From JADJOY01 sp046331705 [NCBI: bacterium] (GTDB lineage: Bacteria > JADJOY01), in the NCBI GenBank assembly GCA_046331705.1, contig JAXLQJ010000006.1, positions 181,393 through 245,392 of the forward strand: a stretch of 64,000 nucleotides of DNA, given 5' to 3'. The position numbers and the translations under genes were made by a program. The stretch's first letter is position 1. Every line of letters begins with the position of its first letter. This document shows, in pieces, positions 53,579 through 63,596 of the stretch. A model generated the notes under the pieces. It searched no databases and had not been told where the DNA came from. It saw nothing but the letters and a program-made list of their open reading frames with translations.

Positions 53579-55258
53579 ATGGGCGCGCCCGAGCGTTCTC
53601 GACCCGAGCCGGACGGCGACGTCGCGGCCGTGGCCGCGCCGCGCCTCACGCGGCTGGCGCGGGCCATCAGCAGGAGGGTGCCGAGCCGAGCGTCCGTAGC
53701 GCGGACGCTCAAGTTCCTCGGGATCGCCATGGTGGTGCTGGCGTTCGACTTCGGCGCCGAAGCGCTCTGGCCGTATCCGCTGCACCACGACATCGGACCC
53801 GACACCGTGCGCGTCGCGCCGTCCTTCCGGCGCTTCGATGGCGATACGCACGGGCTCGCGAAGATCCGCTTCCATCTACGCCCCAACCAGCGCACCCGCG
53901 CGGTGAACGTCTTCTTCGGCCTCGACAGCGAGCTGGTGGGCGCCACCTTCGATCACCTGTTCGTGAGCGCCATCCCCGGAGTGCCGAGCGCGGTCCAGCG
54001 TTTCCAGCAGGGCCGGCTGGTCGAGCGCATCGACCTCCCCGAAGTGCCGCTCGATCCGCGGCTGCTGCGGGTCGGCGTGCGGCTCGAGCACGATCAGCTG
54101 GTGCTGGTGCGCGACGGAGTCCCGTCGCCGCCGGTGCCGCTGGCGGTGAACGGGCGCACGCTCTCGCTGTCGCTCTATCCCTCCTACCCCGCTGCGCGCT
54201 ACCGGGCCGACTACGACCGGCTCGAGAAGCTGCGCATCGAGATCCAGCGCGACGGCGAGCGCTCGGTGTATCGCGGCTTCGGGACGTGGACGGGCTGGTG
54301 GGGCCGGTGCGTGCTGTTGCTGGCGCTGGTGTCGTTCTTGTGGTGGCGCTCGGTCGAGTCGCGGCGTTGGCGCATCGGGCTGATCGCCATCCCCTGCGTG
54401 GTCTTCGGCGTGCCGTTGACCTTGGTGCTCGGCTCCGCGGTGCGCGGTCCGTGGTCGGGCGGGGACGAGCAGTACTTCGACGCCAAGGAGTTCAACGTCG
54501 ATCGGTTTCTCGCCAAGCGCGAGCAGGGCGTGACCTGGTCGCCTGGCGACGTGACGGTGCTGAGCTTCGGCGGCTCGACCACCGAGGGCTCGCCCTACGA
54601 TCGGCCCACGGATGCGTACGACTATCCCCACCGCCTGGAGGCGGCGCTGCGGGACTCGCCGGAGCTCGGAGACCACCACCCGGTGGTGATGAACCTGGGG
54701 CGCGTCGGCGTGTCGTTCCACTCGATCGTGCGCGTGATGGACAAGCTGCTACCCCGGGTGCGGCCGCGCGTGGTGACGCTTTCCTCCGTCTACAACAACG
54801 CGTTCGGCTTCAACGTGATCGGTCTCTTGGCGCACGTCACCGGTCATCCGGGCGCGGACGTCTCCACGTTCTCGGGGAACCTCGAATCGTTCGAGCACGC
54901 GCTCGTCTGCATCGACTCGCTCACTCGCGGCAACGGGGGCATCCCGTTGTGGATCGAGGAATTCGTCGACGTCCACTACTTCGGCGATCGCGACATCCTC
55001 GCGCCGTACCACGAGCTGCTGGCGCGAGTGGCGGCGGAGCGCGGCGTCGACGTGGTGCGCATGCAGGACGACGTCACGAGCAATCCCAACCGTCTGACGT
55101 TCTTCGAGTACGTCCACCCTTCGAGCCTCGGCTACCAGTGGATGGCGGATCGGCTCGCCGCGTGGTTCCTCGCCCATCGTGATGCGGTGCTGGCGCCGAC
55201 GCCCGTCGCGCCGCCGGTGCGCGCGGCGGAGATCGAAGCGTGCCGTGAGTTCTTGTGA
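53579..55258 (+). CDS. Membrane protein with C-terminal SGNH-like domain
   Basis: 559 residues with GGAG just before the ATG. One helix (about 45-62), a soluble beta-rich region, two helices (about 240-285), then an SGNH-type domain: SFGGSTTEGSPYD with Ser333, SSVYNNAFG and EYVHPSSLGYQW. The usual D-x-x-H reads E-x-x-H (Glu510/His513), so activity may be altered. The architecture resembles 51133, including a soluble region ahead of the membrane part. Substrate unknown. Confidence 0.72.
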   Translation: MGAPERSRPEPDGDVAAVAAPRLTRLARAISRRVPSRASVARTLKFLGIAMVVLAFDFGAEALWPYPLHHDIGPDTVRVAPSFRRFDGDTHGLAKIRFHLRPNQRTRAVNVFFGLDSELVGATFDHLFVSAIPGVPSAVQRFQQGRLVERIDLPEVPLDPRLLRVGVRLEHDQLVLVRDGVPSPPVPLAVNGRTLSLSLYPSYPAARYRADYDRLEKLRIEIQRDGERSVYRGFGTWTGWWGRCVLLLALVSFLWWRSVESRRWRIGLIAIPCVVFGVPLTLVLGSAVRGPWSGGDEQYFDAKEFNVDRFLAKREQGVTWSPGDVTVLSFGGSTTEGSPYDRPTDAYDYPHRLEAALRDSPELGDHHPVVMNLGRVGVSFHSIVRVMDKLLPRVRPRVVTLSSVYNNAFGFNVIGLLAHVTGHPGADVSTFSGNLESFEHALVCIDSLTRGNGGIPLWIEEFVDVHYFGDRDILAPYHELLARVAAERGVDVVRMQDDVTSNPNRLTFFEYVHPSSLGYQWMADRLAAWFLAHRDAVLAPTPVAPPVRAAEIEACREFL

Positions 55259-55279
55259 GCGCGGCGCGCGCCCGGCGCG

Positions 55280-57310
55280 TCAGGGCTGGACGGGAAGCGA
55301 GAGCAATCCGCCTTCACCCGCCGCCACCAGCAAGCGATCGCGGTAGCGCGCGGTGCCCATCGCCCAGCCGGAAACGGGGTAGGTGTGCACGATCGCCGGC
55401 GGCGAGCCGCCGGGCGCCAGCTGCACCACGCCCGCCGGTCCGGCGCTCACCCACACGGCGTCCTGGCTCGGCACGATCTGGAACACGGTGCCGCCGACGT
55501 GCTGCACCCACAGGAGCGGCGGATCGGTCGGCGAGGCCTCGATGTCGTAGGCGCGCAGGTCACCCTGGGGCGTGCCCGCGTAGAGCACGCCGCGGTGAAC
55601 CGCGATCGCCGTCGCCACCGGGCCGATCTTGAGCGGTCCGAGGGTTGCCCACTTGAGGACGCCCACGCGCCGCGGCGGGTCCTCGTCGGCCCGGAACACG
55701 GCGACACCCTCGCCCACGGTGCCGACGTAGGCGTACGGCCCGAAACCTTCGACCTCGAGCGTGTAGCCGCCGGAGAAGGTCTCGCCGCGGACCTCGAAGC
55801 CCTGCGCCGTGTGCTCCAGCACGCCGAAACCGACCTGTGAGTTGGCGAGGTAGACGTACTTCCCGACCACGTCGACGTCCCAGGCGTGGCCGCCGCGATC
55901 GGCGGCCTCGATGAACTCCGGCATGCCTCCTTCGACCGGCCGCGTGATGAGCAGCCAGCCGAGGACGTCGGCGATCCAGAGCTGATCGCCGACCACCAGG
56001 AGGCCGCGCGCCAGGCCCTCGGTCTTGCGCACGCCGATCAGCGACGGCTTCGCGGGGTCCGACAGCGAGAACACGTGCAGTCCGCCCGCGCCCGCGGTGG
56101 CGTAGGCCTGGTCGCCGATGACGCGCACGCGATGGAAATAGGGCTTGGGGACCATCGAGTAGGCGACCGGCGGGACGCCGGGCTCACGGCCGTCGAGCAC
56201 GAACACGCCGCGCGGGCCGAACGCGAACGGCACCAGCCCCGGATCGTCGAAGCGCACTCCCGCCGGCGGCGGCCGCGGCGCCGCGGCGACGTCGAGCGCC
56301 GCGATCCAGCGCGGCTCGAGCGGATTCGAGACGTCGGCGACGCGCACCGGTGTCCCTTCGGAGGCGGCGTAGGCGCGATCGCCGGCGACCGCCACCCAAT
56401 CGCAGAAATCGATGCCCTCCCATTGCTTCACGAGCTTCGGCTCGCGCGGGTTGCTCACGTCGGCGGTCAGCAGCCCGCGCGCGCCGTGCGAGAGGAACGC
56501 ATAGTGGCCCTTGATCGCCACGTGTCGCGGCATCGGGTCGGTGGGCTTCGGCTTCGCCTGGTAGGGCACGTCCAGCACGCCCATCAATGCGGGATTGGCG
56601 GGGTCGGCGAGGTCGAAGATCATGAGCTTCTCGCTGCCCACGGCGTAGGCGCGATCGCCCTCGACCACGATCTGCGCGTAGCTCTCGCCCTTGGCGATCT
56701 GGCGCACGAACTCGGGCGGGCCGGGCTCGCGCATCCGGTACACGGCGAGGCCGCCGTGCTCCTTGAACGCGAGGTAGAGGTAGCCCTTGCCCATGGCGAT
56801 CGAGAGCGCGTAGCCGAGCCCGCGATGACGGTCGATCTCGCGCATGTGGCCCGGCTCGGAGACGTCGATGGTCACCAACCCCTCGTAACCCGCCGCGGCG
56901 TAGACGCGGTTGCCGTGGGAGAGCCCGGCGTGGGTCGAGTTGCCGACGTTGATCGTGGACGCGATCGAGAGCCGACCTTCGGCGTCGGCGCGCAGCTCCA
57001 CGATCGAGAACCCCATGCCCGCCGCGTAGCCGCCGGGGATGGGAGTGGCGAAGCGGCAGATCTGTCCCCACAGCACCGCGATACGGTCCTGCTGGGTCAG
57101 CCAATTCCACGCCTTCTGCAGGTTGCGCTGCATCCACACGAAGCCATGGGTCTCGCTGGGCTTCGCGTTGTCCGCCGCACGGCCGGCGCCGGGCACCACC
57201 AACGCGAGCGCGAGCGCGCTCGCAACGACGAGCGCCTGCAGCGCACGGCGGCGCGCGCGGGGCGCCGTCTGCGCGGATCGTGGCGCCGAGTCGCGGTTGG
57301 GATCGAGCAT
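55280..57310 (-). CDS. Secreted LVIVD-repeat (beta-propeller) protein
   Basis: 676 residues, signal peptide to about residue 46 (ALALALVVPGAGRAA). At least ten repeats of LVIVD type are visible: VAIKGHYAFLSHGARGLLTA, VAVAGDRAYAASEGTPVRVA, VRVIGDQAYATAGAGGLHVF, each followed by DVSNP or LSDPAKP. The family forms propellers on the cell surface or in the periplasm. The N-terminal WMQRNLQKAWNWLTQQDR is outside the repeats. Converges closely on the SGNH gene (21 bp). Confidence 0.82.
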   Translation of the reverse strand: MLDPNRDSAPRSAQTAPRARRRALQALVVASALALALVVPGAGRAADNAKPSETHGFVWMQRNLQKAWNWLTQQDRIAVLWGQICRFATPIPGGYAAGMGFSIVELRADAEGRLSIASTINVGNSTHAGLSHGNRVYAAAGYEGLVTIDVSEPGHMREIDRHRGLGYALSIAMGKGYLYLAFKEHGGLAVYRMREPGPPEFVRQIAKGESYAQIVVEGDRAYAVGSEKLMIFDLADPANPALMGVLDVPYQAKPKPTDPMPRHVAIKGHYAFLSHGARGLLTADVSNPREPKLVKQWEGIDFCDWVAVAGDRAYAASEGTPVRVADVSNPLEPRWIAALDVAAAPRPPPAGVRFDDPGLVPFAFGPRGVFVLDGREPGVPPVAYSMVPKPYFHRVRVIGDQAYATAGAGGLHVFSLSDPAKPSLIGVRKTEGLARGLLVVGDQLWIADVLGWLLITRPVEGGMPEFIEAADRGGHAWDVDVVGKYVYLANSQVGFGVLEHTAQGFEVRGETFSGGYTLEVEGFGPYAYVGTVGEGVAVFRADEDPPRRVGVLKWATLGPLKIGPVATAIAVHRGVLYAGTPQGDLRAYDIEASPTDPPLLWVQHVGGTVFQIVPSQDAVWVSAGPAGVVQLAPGGSPPAIVHTYPVSGWAMGTARYRDRLLVAAGEGGLLSLPVQP

Positions 57311-57420
57311 CGGGGCGATCGGGCGACGGGGACTCGATCCCGACCGCCCGCCAGCGGTCTCGCGCGTGCGCGGGCAGGCGCATCGCGAGCCGTGCCGCGG
57401 GCGGCCCGAGGACGAGCGCG

Positions 57421-57450
57421 ACTATAGTGCTCCGGTTCGTGCCGCTCCAA
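57421..57450 (-). promoter_or_regulatory. Promoter candidate for the LVIVD gene, on a palindromic -10
   Basis: The self-complementary ACTATAGT gives a TATAGT box on both strands. On the minus strand TTGGAG (57450-57445) lies 18 bp upstream of it, facing the gene starting at 57310. The plus-strand reading has no -35 match but could serve the radical SAM gene at 57486. Confidence 0.35.
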
Positions 57451-57485
57451 ACGTGCTTTGACGTGCCGGAACGAGAGCGGGCACA

Positions 57486-58967
57486 ATGCCGTCCCGCCTC
57501 CCACCGCGCTTCTCGATCGAACTCGGCCAGCCGGCGCCACGGAACCCGCGCTTGCCCCCGACGATCGTCCTCGTCAACCCACCGGGTCGTCGGCTCTACC
57601 AGCGCGACTGGTACGACGGCTGCGTCGCCAAGGGGCATTACCTCTGGCCGCCGCTCAACCTGCTGGTGCAGAGCGGCTTCCTGGCGCGGGTCGCGCGCGT
57701 CCACGTCGTCGACGGCATGGCGGAGCGGCTCACCCACGAGCAGGCGCTCGAACGGGTCGCGTCGCACGCGCCCGACGTGGTGGTGCTGCTGACCGGATCG
57801 GCGAGCTGGGAGGAAGACCTGAGCTTCGCCCGCGAGGCGCGGCGTCGCACCGGCGCGCGGCTGGTCGGCCACGGCGACGCGTTCACGTTCGAGCCGCGTC
57901 AGGCGCTCGAGCGCTGGCCGTTCGTGGATGCCGCGTTCTACGACTTCACGTCGCCCGGCCTCGCCGAGTGGGTCGCGAGCGGGCGCGGGTCGGAGCTTCG
58001 CTTCCCGGACGTCATGCACCGCGGCGCGCCTGCCACGACGAGCAACGCATCCGACGCGATCGTGGAAGGACCGTGGCGGCGCGCCAAGGATGAGCTCGAT
58101 TACCCGCTGCCGCGCCACGAGCTCTTCCCGCTCGCGCGCTATCGCATGCCGTTCGGGCCCGTCGAGCCGCTCAGCGCGATGCTCACGAACTACGGCTGCC
58201 CGCACACCTGCGAGTTCTGCAACAAGCCAAGCCTCGGCTTCCGGCTGCGCCCGCTGGATGCCGTCTCGGAAGAGCTCGCGGCGCTGGCGTCGCTCGGCAT
58301 CGAGCGGCTCTTCGTCGCGGACATGACCTTCAACGTGTCGCGCGCCCGCGTGCACGAGGTGTGCGAGCGCTTCGCCCGCGCCCCGGCGCGCTTTCGCTTC
58401 AGCGCCTACGCGCGGCCGGATGGCTTCGACGTCGAGCAGGCGCGCGTGATGAAGCGCGCCGGCGCCATCGCCATCCACTTCGGCGTGGAGAGCGGCGACG
58501 AGCGGGTGCTGGCGGACAACGGAAAGCCCATGAGCGTGGCGCGCGTCGAGGACGCGTTTCGCGCCTGTCGTCGCGAGGGCATCCTCGCGGGCGCGCATTT
58601 CCTGCTCGGCCTGCCGGGCGAGACTCGCGAGGGCCTCGAACGGACGGTGTCGCTGGCGCGCAACCTCGAGCCCGACTTCGCCGCCGTGAACCTGGTGATG
58701 CCGCGCATGGGCACGCGGCTTCGCGCGCGGCTCGGCACCGCCCTCGACGGGACGTTCACCACGCTCGATTCCTCGGGCCGGTCGCAGCCGGTCGCCACCT
58801 CGCCCGTGCGTCCGCGCGAGCTCGAACGGGGTCGGCGACGGCTGATGCGCGCGCTCTATTTCCACCCGCGCTCGGTGGCGCGGCAGGTGGGGCGGCTGCG
58901 CACCTGGGCCGAGGCCGCCAACCTGCTGCGCAACGGCTACACGGTGCTGCGCAGCTACGCCACGTGA
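57486..58967 (+). CDS. Class B radical SAM protein
   Basis: 493 residues. The N-terminal part resembles a B12-binding domain (TIVLVNPPGRRLYQRDW, PPLNLLVQSGFLARV, DVVVLLTGSASW) but is more divergent than in the relatives. The iron-sulfur motif YGCPHTCEFCNKP has Cys238, Cys242 and Cys245; HFGVESGDERVLADNGKPM and FLLGLPGETREG complete the barrel. The C-terminal tail RALYFHPRSVARQVGRL is basic. Followed after 22 bp by another radical SAM gene. Confidence 0.88.
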   Translation: MPSRLPPRFSIELGQPAPRNPRLPPTIVLVNPPGRRLYQRDWYDGCVAKGHYLWPPLNLLVQSGFLARVARVHVVDGMAERLTHEQALERVASHAPDVVVLLTGSASWEEDLSFAREARRRTGARLVGHGDAFTFEPRQALERWPFVDAAFYDFTSPGLAEWVASGRGSELRFPDVMHRGAPATTSNASDAIVEGPWRRAKDELDYPLPRHELFPLARYRMPFGPVEPLSAMLTNYGCPHTCEFCNKPSLGFRLRPLDAVSEELAALASLGIERLFVADMTFNVSRARVHEVCERFARAPARFRFSAYARPDGFDVEQARVMKRAGAIAIHFGVESGDERVLADNGKPMSVARVEDAFRACRREGILAGAHFLLGLPGETREGLERTVSLARNLEPDFAAVNLVMPRMGTRLRARLGTALDGTFTTLDSSGRSQPVATSPVRPRELERGRRRLMRALYFHPRSVARQVGRLRTWAEAANLLRNGYTVLRSYAT

Positions 58968-58989
58968 GCCGAAGCGAGGACCAGCGCAG

Positions 58990-60366
58990 ATGCGCGTGCT
59001 GATGGCGATCCCACCCTCGCGTCTCGTGTACTCGAGCGTGGGGCCGGACCTCGGGCTGCTCTACGCCGTGCGGGCGCTCAAGAACGCCGGGCACGCGGTG
59101 CGCGTCGTCGATGGCCTGCTCGATCCGTCGCTCGATCTGGTGCGGGAGATCGACGCCTTCGGCGCGGACGCGGTGGGAATCAAGTCGTTCAGCAAGGACA
59201 TGGTCGCGAGCGGCGCCCTGCTCGCGCGGGTGAAGGAAGCGCGGCCGCACGTGCTCACGCTGGTCGGCGGGCCGCACACCTCGGGCGAGCCGGTGGGAAC
59301 GCTCGATCATTTCCCGGGGATCGACTACGTGTTCCGCGGCGAGTCGGAAGTCGGCCTACCCAAGCTGCTCACGGTCCTCGACGAGGATCCGGCGCCGCCG
59401 CCGGAGGTGCTCGCGGGGATCGAAGGCCTGGGCTGGCGGAAGGAAGGCCGGGGCGTCGCCAACTGCGCCCACTATCCCGCCGACCTCGACGCGCTCGGAT
59501 TGCCGGCCTGGGAGGACATGCCGCCCGATCGCTATCCGCGCGACTACAACAACAAGCCGGTGGTCCCGGTGATCACCACGCGCGGTTGCCCGTACTCGTG
59601 TACGTATTGCGCCGGCCACCTGAACACCGGGAAGAAGCTTCGCCATCACTCGATGGACTACCTCGTCGAGATGCTGCGGAACCTGTGGACCACCTACCGG
59701 GTCCCGTACTTCAGCATCTGGGACGACAACTTCACGCTCCACCAACGGTTCGCGCGCGAGTTCTGCGAGGCCTACCTGCGAAGCGGGCTGCCGATGACCT
59801 GGGGATGTCCCAACGGCGTCCGCATCGACACGCTCGATCGCGAGCTGCTGGTGCTCATGGAGCGCGCCGGATGCCGCGTGCTGCGCGTCGCCGTCGAAGC
59901 CGGCACGCAGCACATCATGGATCACATGAAGCGCGAGCTCGACATGGAGGAGATCCGCGACAAGCTCCGGCTGGTGAAGGAGTGCACGCGGATGGAGGTC
60001 CACGGGTTCTTCATCATCGGCTACCCGGAAGAGACGCGCTCCGACGTGCTCGCCACGCTTCGCTTCTCGCGCGAGCTGCCGCTCGACCAGGCGGCGTTCT
60101 TCCTCTACACGCCCCATCCGGGGACGCTCTACTGGGATCGCGTCGCCCACGACGAGATCACCGGGCTCACGACCTTCGACTACGACCGGCCGTCGATCCC
60201 GCTCGCGGACGTGGATCTCGAGGGGCTGAAAGCGCTGCAACGCAAGGCCTATCTCGGCTTCTACTTGCGCCCGCGCATCCTCACGCGAAACGCCGCGGTG
60301 CTGCTCAACCCGACGAACCTGCCCACGCTCGCGCGGCGGGTGTGGTCCGCCGCCGTCGGTAGCTGA
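58990..60366 (+). CDS. Cobalamin-binding-type radical SAM protein
   Basis: 458 residues. The N-terminus MRVLMAIPPSRLVYSSVGPD, LGLLYAVRALKNAGHAVRVV and LTLVGGPHTSGEPV mark the B12 domain. TRGCPYSCTYCAGH carries Cys200, Cys204 and Cys207. VAVEAGTQHIMDHMKRELDM and FFIIGYPEETRSDV follow, and the tail is KAYLGFYLRPRILTRN. Probably co-transcribed with the gene upstream. Converges with the minus-strand radical SAM operon (27 bp). Confidence 0.9.
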   Translation: MRVLMAIPPSRLVYSSVGPDLGLLYAVRALKNAGHAVRVVDGLLDPSLDLVREIDAFGADAVGIKSFSKDMVASGALLARVKEARPHVLTLVGGPHTSGEPVGTLDHFPGIDYVFRGESEVGLPKLLTVLDEDPAPPPEVLAGIEGLGWRKEGRGVANCAHYPADLDALGLPAWEDMPPDRYPRDYNNKPVVPVITTRGCPYSCTYCAGHLNTGKKLRHHSMDYLVEMLRNLWTTYRVPYFSIWDDNFTLHQRFAREFCEAYLRSGLPMTWGCPNGVRIDTLDRELLVLMERAGCRVLRVAVEAGTQHIMDHMKRELDMEEIRDKLRLVKECTRMEVHGFFIIGYPEETRSDVLATLRFSRELPLDQAAFFLYTPHPGTLYWDRVAHDEITGLTTFDYDRPSIPLADVDLEGLKALQRKAYLGFYLRPRILTRNAAVLLNPTNLPTLARRVWSAAVGS

Positions 60367-60393
60367 GTCGCGAGCGACCCGACGCGCCGAGCG

Positions 60394-61959
60394 TCAAGCA
60401 GCGGTCGGCGCCGTCGCGCTCGCGCGCCGGGGCGGCGGAGGCGGGCCGGGACGTCCGGCACGGGCGGGAGCGCGGCGACCGAGCAGGCGGGGCGCGCCGT
60501 AGCTCAGGTAGCGCCGCAGGCTGCGCCGCAGCTCGACGGTGTTCTTGGCGCGGCGATCGAGGAGGGCGCCGAGGTTCATCAGCGCCTGGTTGAGGAACAT
60601 CGATCCCGGCAGCCAGCGCACCACGCGGTGCGACGCGAGCCGGTCGATCCAGCCGCGCGGCAAGAGCACCGCGAGCACCAGCAAGAGCTGGTAGCGGGCG
60701 GCCGCGGCGTCGAAGGTGTCGCCGCCCCACATGAAGGGGCGCAGCGTCTCGCCGCGGTTGATGCGCGCCACGTCCGCGGCATCGAGGACGCCGTCCCGGA
60801 TGGCGAAGTCCACCATCTCGACTCCGGGCAGGAACGACAGGAAGAAGTTGTTGATGCGGCTCGGCGGGTGGCGGTTCAGGAACCGCGCGAGCTCGAGCCA
60901 GGTATCCGCTTGCTCGCCCGGCAGGCCGAACATGAGGTCCGAGGTGACGCGGATGCCGTGGTCGCCGAGCGCGTCCAGGATGCGCGCCGTCCGCTCGTTG
61001 CGCTCGTTGCGCAAGAGCAGGTTGCGACGGATCTCCTCGTCGAAGCTCTGCAGCCCGACCTCGACCTCGACGCAGCCTGCGGCCGCGAGCGCTTCGATGA
61101 GCCGTTCGTCGGCGATCCGTGGATCGATCAGCGCCCAGAAGGGGAGACGGATCTCGCGCGCATAGGCGGCGAGCAACTCGAACGTCTGCGCGCGCTCGAC
61201 GCCGAACACGTCGTCCACGAAGCGCACGAAGCGTACGCCGCGAACGTCGCGCGCCCAGCGCAGCTCGGCCAGCACGTCGTCGTTGTCGCGCTGCCAGACC
61301 GCGCGGCGCTCGTAGAGTCGATTCAAGAGGTTGTGGAAGCAGAAGCTACAGCGGTACGGGCAACCGCGGCCGATCGCGGTCACGTAGTCGGCGTCGAAGA
61401 GCGAGCTCACCTCGCCGTAGAGGTCCTTGTCGGGCCACGGCAGCGTCGCGGCGCCCTCGAAGGGCTCGCGCATCTCGGCGTGCTCGGTGTGGCCGCCGCG
61501 GCCTCGCCACCACAGGTTGGCGATGCCCGCCGGGTCGCGTCCCGCGGCGAGCGCCTCGCAGAGCTCGAGCATCGGTAGCTCGCCGTAGCCCTTCACGGCG
61601 AAGCTCACCTCGGGCAGCTCCATCGTCTCGGGCGTCGCGCTGGTCACGTGGGAGCCACCGACGACCAACGGCGTGCCCGGCAATCGTGCCTGCACCCGTC
61701 CGGCGATGGCGCGGGTGAATCCCAGATCGCAGGTCATGACGCTCGCCGCGAGCAGGTCGGGCTGCCACGCGACGATGTCGTCGACCAGGAAGTCGTCGTA
61801 CGCGAAGCGCCGCGCCAGCCGCGGCAGGAAGAAGAGCTCGTCGGCGAAGAGCCGCGGCTCGAGGAAGAGCCGCACCTGGTGTCCGGCGCGCTTCAGCACC
61901 GCGGACAGGTACTCGATCCCCAGCAGCTCGTAGCCGCGCTGGACGAAGGCGATCTTCAT
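60394..61959 (-). CDS. Cobalamin-binding-type radical SAM protein
   Basis: 521 residues. MKIAFVQRGYELLGIEYLSA, QVRLFLEPRLFADELFFLPR, then VVGGSHVTSATPE belong to the B12 domain. GRGCPYRCSFCFHN has Cys200, Cys204 and Cys207. VEVGLQSFDEEIRRNLLL and DLMFGLPGEQAD follow. The C-terminal 30 residues are Arg/Pro-rich and low-complexity. Last of a minus-strand run of three; its ATG overlaps the preceding stop (ATGA). More similar in its N-terminus to the next gene (both have FEYLS/GIEYLS-type starts) than to the plus-strand pair. Confidence 0.9.
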   Translation of the reverse strand: MKIAFVQRGYELLGIEYLSAVLKRAGHQVRLFLEPRLFADELFFLPRLARRFAYDDFLVDDIVAWQPDLLAASVMTCDLGFTRAIAGRVQARLPGTPLVVGGSHVTSATPETMELPEVSFAVKGYGELPMLELCEALAAGRDPAGIANLWWRGRGGHTEHAEMREPFEGAATLPWPDKDLYGEVSSLFDADYVTAIGRGCPYRCSFCFHNLLNRLYERRAVWQRDNDDVLAELRWARDVRGVRFVRFVDDVFGVERAQTFELLAAYAREIRLPFWALIDPRIADERLIEALAAAGCVEVEVGLQSFDEEIRRNLLLRNERNERTARILDALGDHGIRVTSDLMFGLPGEQADTWLELARFLNRHPPSRINNFFLSFLPGVEMVDFAIRDGVLDAADVARINRGETLRPFMWGGDTFDAAAARYQLLLVLAVLLPRGWIDRLASHRVVRWLPGSMFLNQALMNLGALLDRRAKNTVELRRSLRRYLSYGAPRLLGRRAPARAGRPGPPPPPRRASATAPTAA

Positions 61960-63596
61960 GCGCTTCGCGGCTCTCGTCCGCCCGCGGGCACGAGCGGGGA
62001 TTCGGCGGCGCGCGGCGCGAGGCCGATCCAGCGCTGCACCCGGCGGGTCACGTAGTGGCGGTAGCGAGCCTGGACGTGGCGGCTGTAGAGGTCGTTCTTG
62101 GGCTGGCGCGTCAGGTAGCTGAGCCCGTAGTGGGCCGCGTAGGTGAAGAAGTGGCCGAGATAGGGCAGGTACGCGTAGAGGCGGCGCTCGATCATCGTCT
62201 CGATCACGCGCGCGGGCAGGAAGTTCATGAGGAACACCTGCATCTGGAACTGCTCGGCGAGGCGGCTCTCGCCCCAGCCGCCGCGGATCAGCCCCTTCAC
62301 GCCGTCCCCTGCGGCGATGCGCTCCGCGTGCGCGGCGTCGATGAACCCTTCGCGCGTCGCGTACCGATAGATGTCGGTGTTCGGGAAGATGTCCATCCAG
62401 AACGTGTTGACGCGGGTGGGGTTCGCCTCGAGGAAGAATCGCACCATGTCGCGGAGCTCGTCCTCGCTCTGTCCCGGGACGTTCAAGATGTAGTCGGTGC
62501 TGACCCGCAAGCCGCGCTCGCGAAAGAGGCGGATGGTGCGCGCGACGTCGGCGGTGTCCTCGGTGCGCTGGATCACCTCGGCGCGCACCCGGGGGTCGAG
62601 GGTCTGGACCCCCATCTCCACCTCGGCGCAGCCGGCGCGGGCGAGCGAGTCGGCCACCTCGGGGGTGACGCTGTCCGGGGTCACGAAGCACCAGAACGGA
62701 ATCCCCACGGCGCGCGGGTACTTGTCGGCGAACTCGGCGAGCCAGGCGGGGTTGAAGCTGAACGTGTCGTCGCTGAAGCGGATCATGCAGGGCTCGACGT
62801 TCGCCTTGGCCCATTTGAGCTCGGCGATGACGTCGTCGACGGGCCGCCGCCGGTAAAACCGCCCGCCGCCCACGCCGTAGAGATTGCGGTAGACGTGCGG
62901 ATAGCAATACGAGCAGCTGTGGATGCAGCCGCGCGAGGTGACGGTGAAGTAGCCGATGCGGAAGAAGTCGTGCTGGTCGTAGTAGAGGTCCTTGAGCGGC
63001 CAGCCGAAGCGGGCGACGTCGGTCTCGAGCGGAGCGAGCGCGTTGCGATGCGTCTCGCCGGTCTGGGGATCGAGCCACACCACGTTCGGTGCGCCGCGCA
63101 GGTCCTCGCCGGCGGCGATGCGATCGGCCATCGCGAGGAACGCCCACTCGCCCTCGCCGACCACCACCGCGTCGATGCCGGTGCGCCGGATGGTCTCGAC
63201 GGGCGCCGAGGACGGATGGTTGCCCCCGAAGACGATGGGCGCCGAGGTGCGCGCGCGCACTCGTGCCACGAGATCGGTGGCCCAATCCATGTTGCGCGAC
63301 AGCACCGAGAACGCCACCAGGTCCGGCTCGAACCCCGCGATCCGGTCGGCGACCTCGTCGCCGTGGTGGAAGAGTCGCGCCAGCCAGGGGCTGCCGAGGA
63401 ACGAGTCGTTGAAGAGCTGCGGATCGTAGGCGAGCGCCACCTCGTGCCCGCCCTCGCGAAGCACGCGCCCCAGGAACTCGACCGACAGGTACTCGAACGC
63501 GGGCGCGACCAGCATCACGCGTGCCCGCGGGCTTCCGCGTCCGCGCGGGAACCGAGGCGTGCTCGCGCGCGGCTCGCTCGCAGCGAGCGTGGTCAC
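61956..63596 (-). CDS. Cobalamin-binding-type radical SAM protein
   Basis: 546 residues from a GTG that overlaps the upstream stop (GTGA); an ATG at 63515 would start right at the first strand (MLVAPAFEYLSVEFLG) and is an alternative. B12-domain marks: GRVLREGGHEVALAYDPQLF, IVFGGNHPSSAPV. The iron-sulfur motif is a variant, SRGCIHSCSYCYPH, with Cys224, Cys228 and Cys231. VEMGVQTLDPRVRAEVIQRT and DYILNVPGQSED follow. Middle gene of the three-gene operon. Confidence 0.9.
   Translation of the reverse strand: MTTLAASEPRASTPRFPRGRGSPRARVMLVAPAFEYLSVEFLGRVLREGGHEVALAYDPQLFNDSFLGSPWLARLFHHGDEVADRIAGFEPDLVAFSVLSRNMDWATDLVARVRARTSAPIVFGGNHPSSAPVETIRRTGIDAVVVGEGEWAFLAMADRIAAGEDLRGAPNVVWLDPQTGETHRNALAPLETDVARFGWPLKDLYYDQHDFFRIGYFTVTSRGCIHSCSYCYPHVYRNLYGVGGGRFYRRRPVDDVIAELKWAKANVEPCMIRFSDDTFSFNPAWLAEFADKYPRAVGIPFWCFVTPDSVTPEVADSLARAGCAEVEMGVQTLDPRVRAEVIQRTEDTADVARTIRLFRERGLRVSTDYILNVPGQSEDELRDMVRFFLEANPTRVNTFWMDIFPNTDIYRYATREGFIDAAHAERIAAGDGVKGLIRGGWGESRLAEQFQMQVFLMNFLPARVIETMIERRLYAYLPYLGHFFTYAAHYGLSYLTRQPKNDLYSRHVQARYRHYVTRRVQRWIGLAPRAAESPLVPAGGREPRSA

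Noticed and set aside
60394-63285. 963-codon fused radical SAM protein
   Set aside because: The upstream part is the wrong frame of the gene at 61956; the real gene begins at ATG 61959 with a normal B12-domain start.
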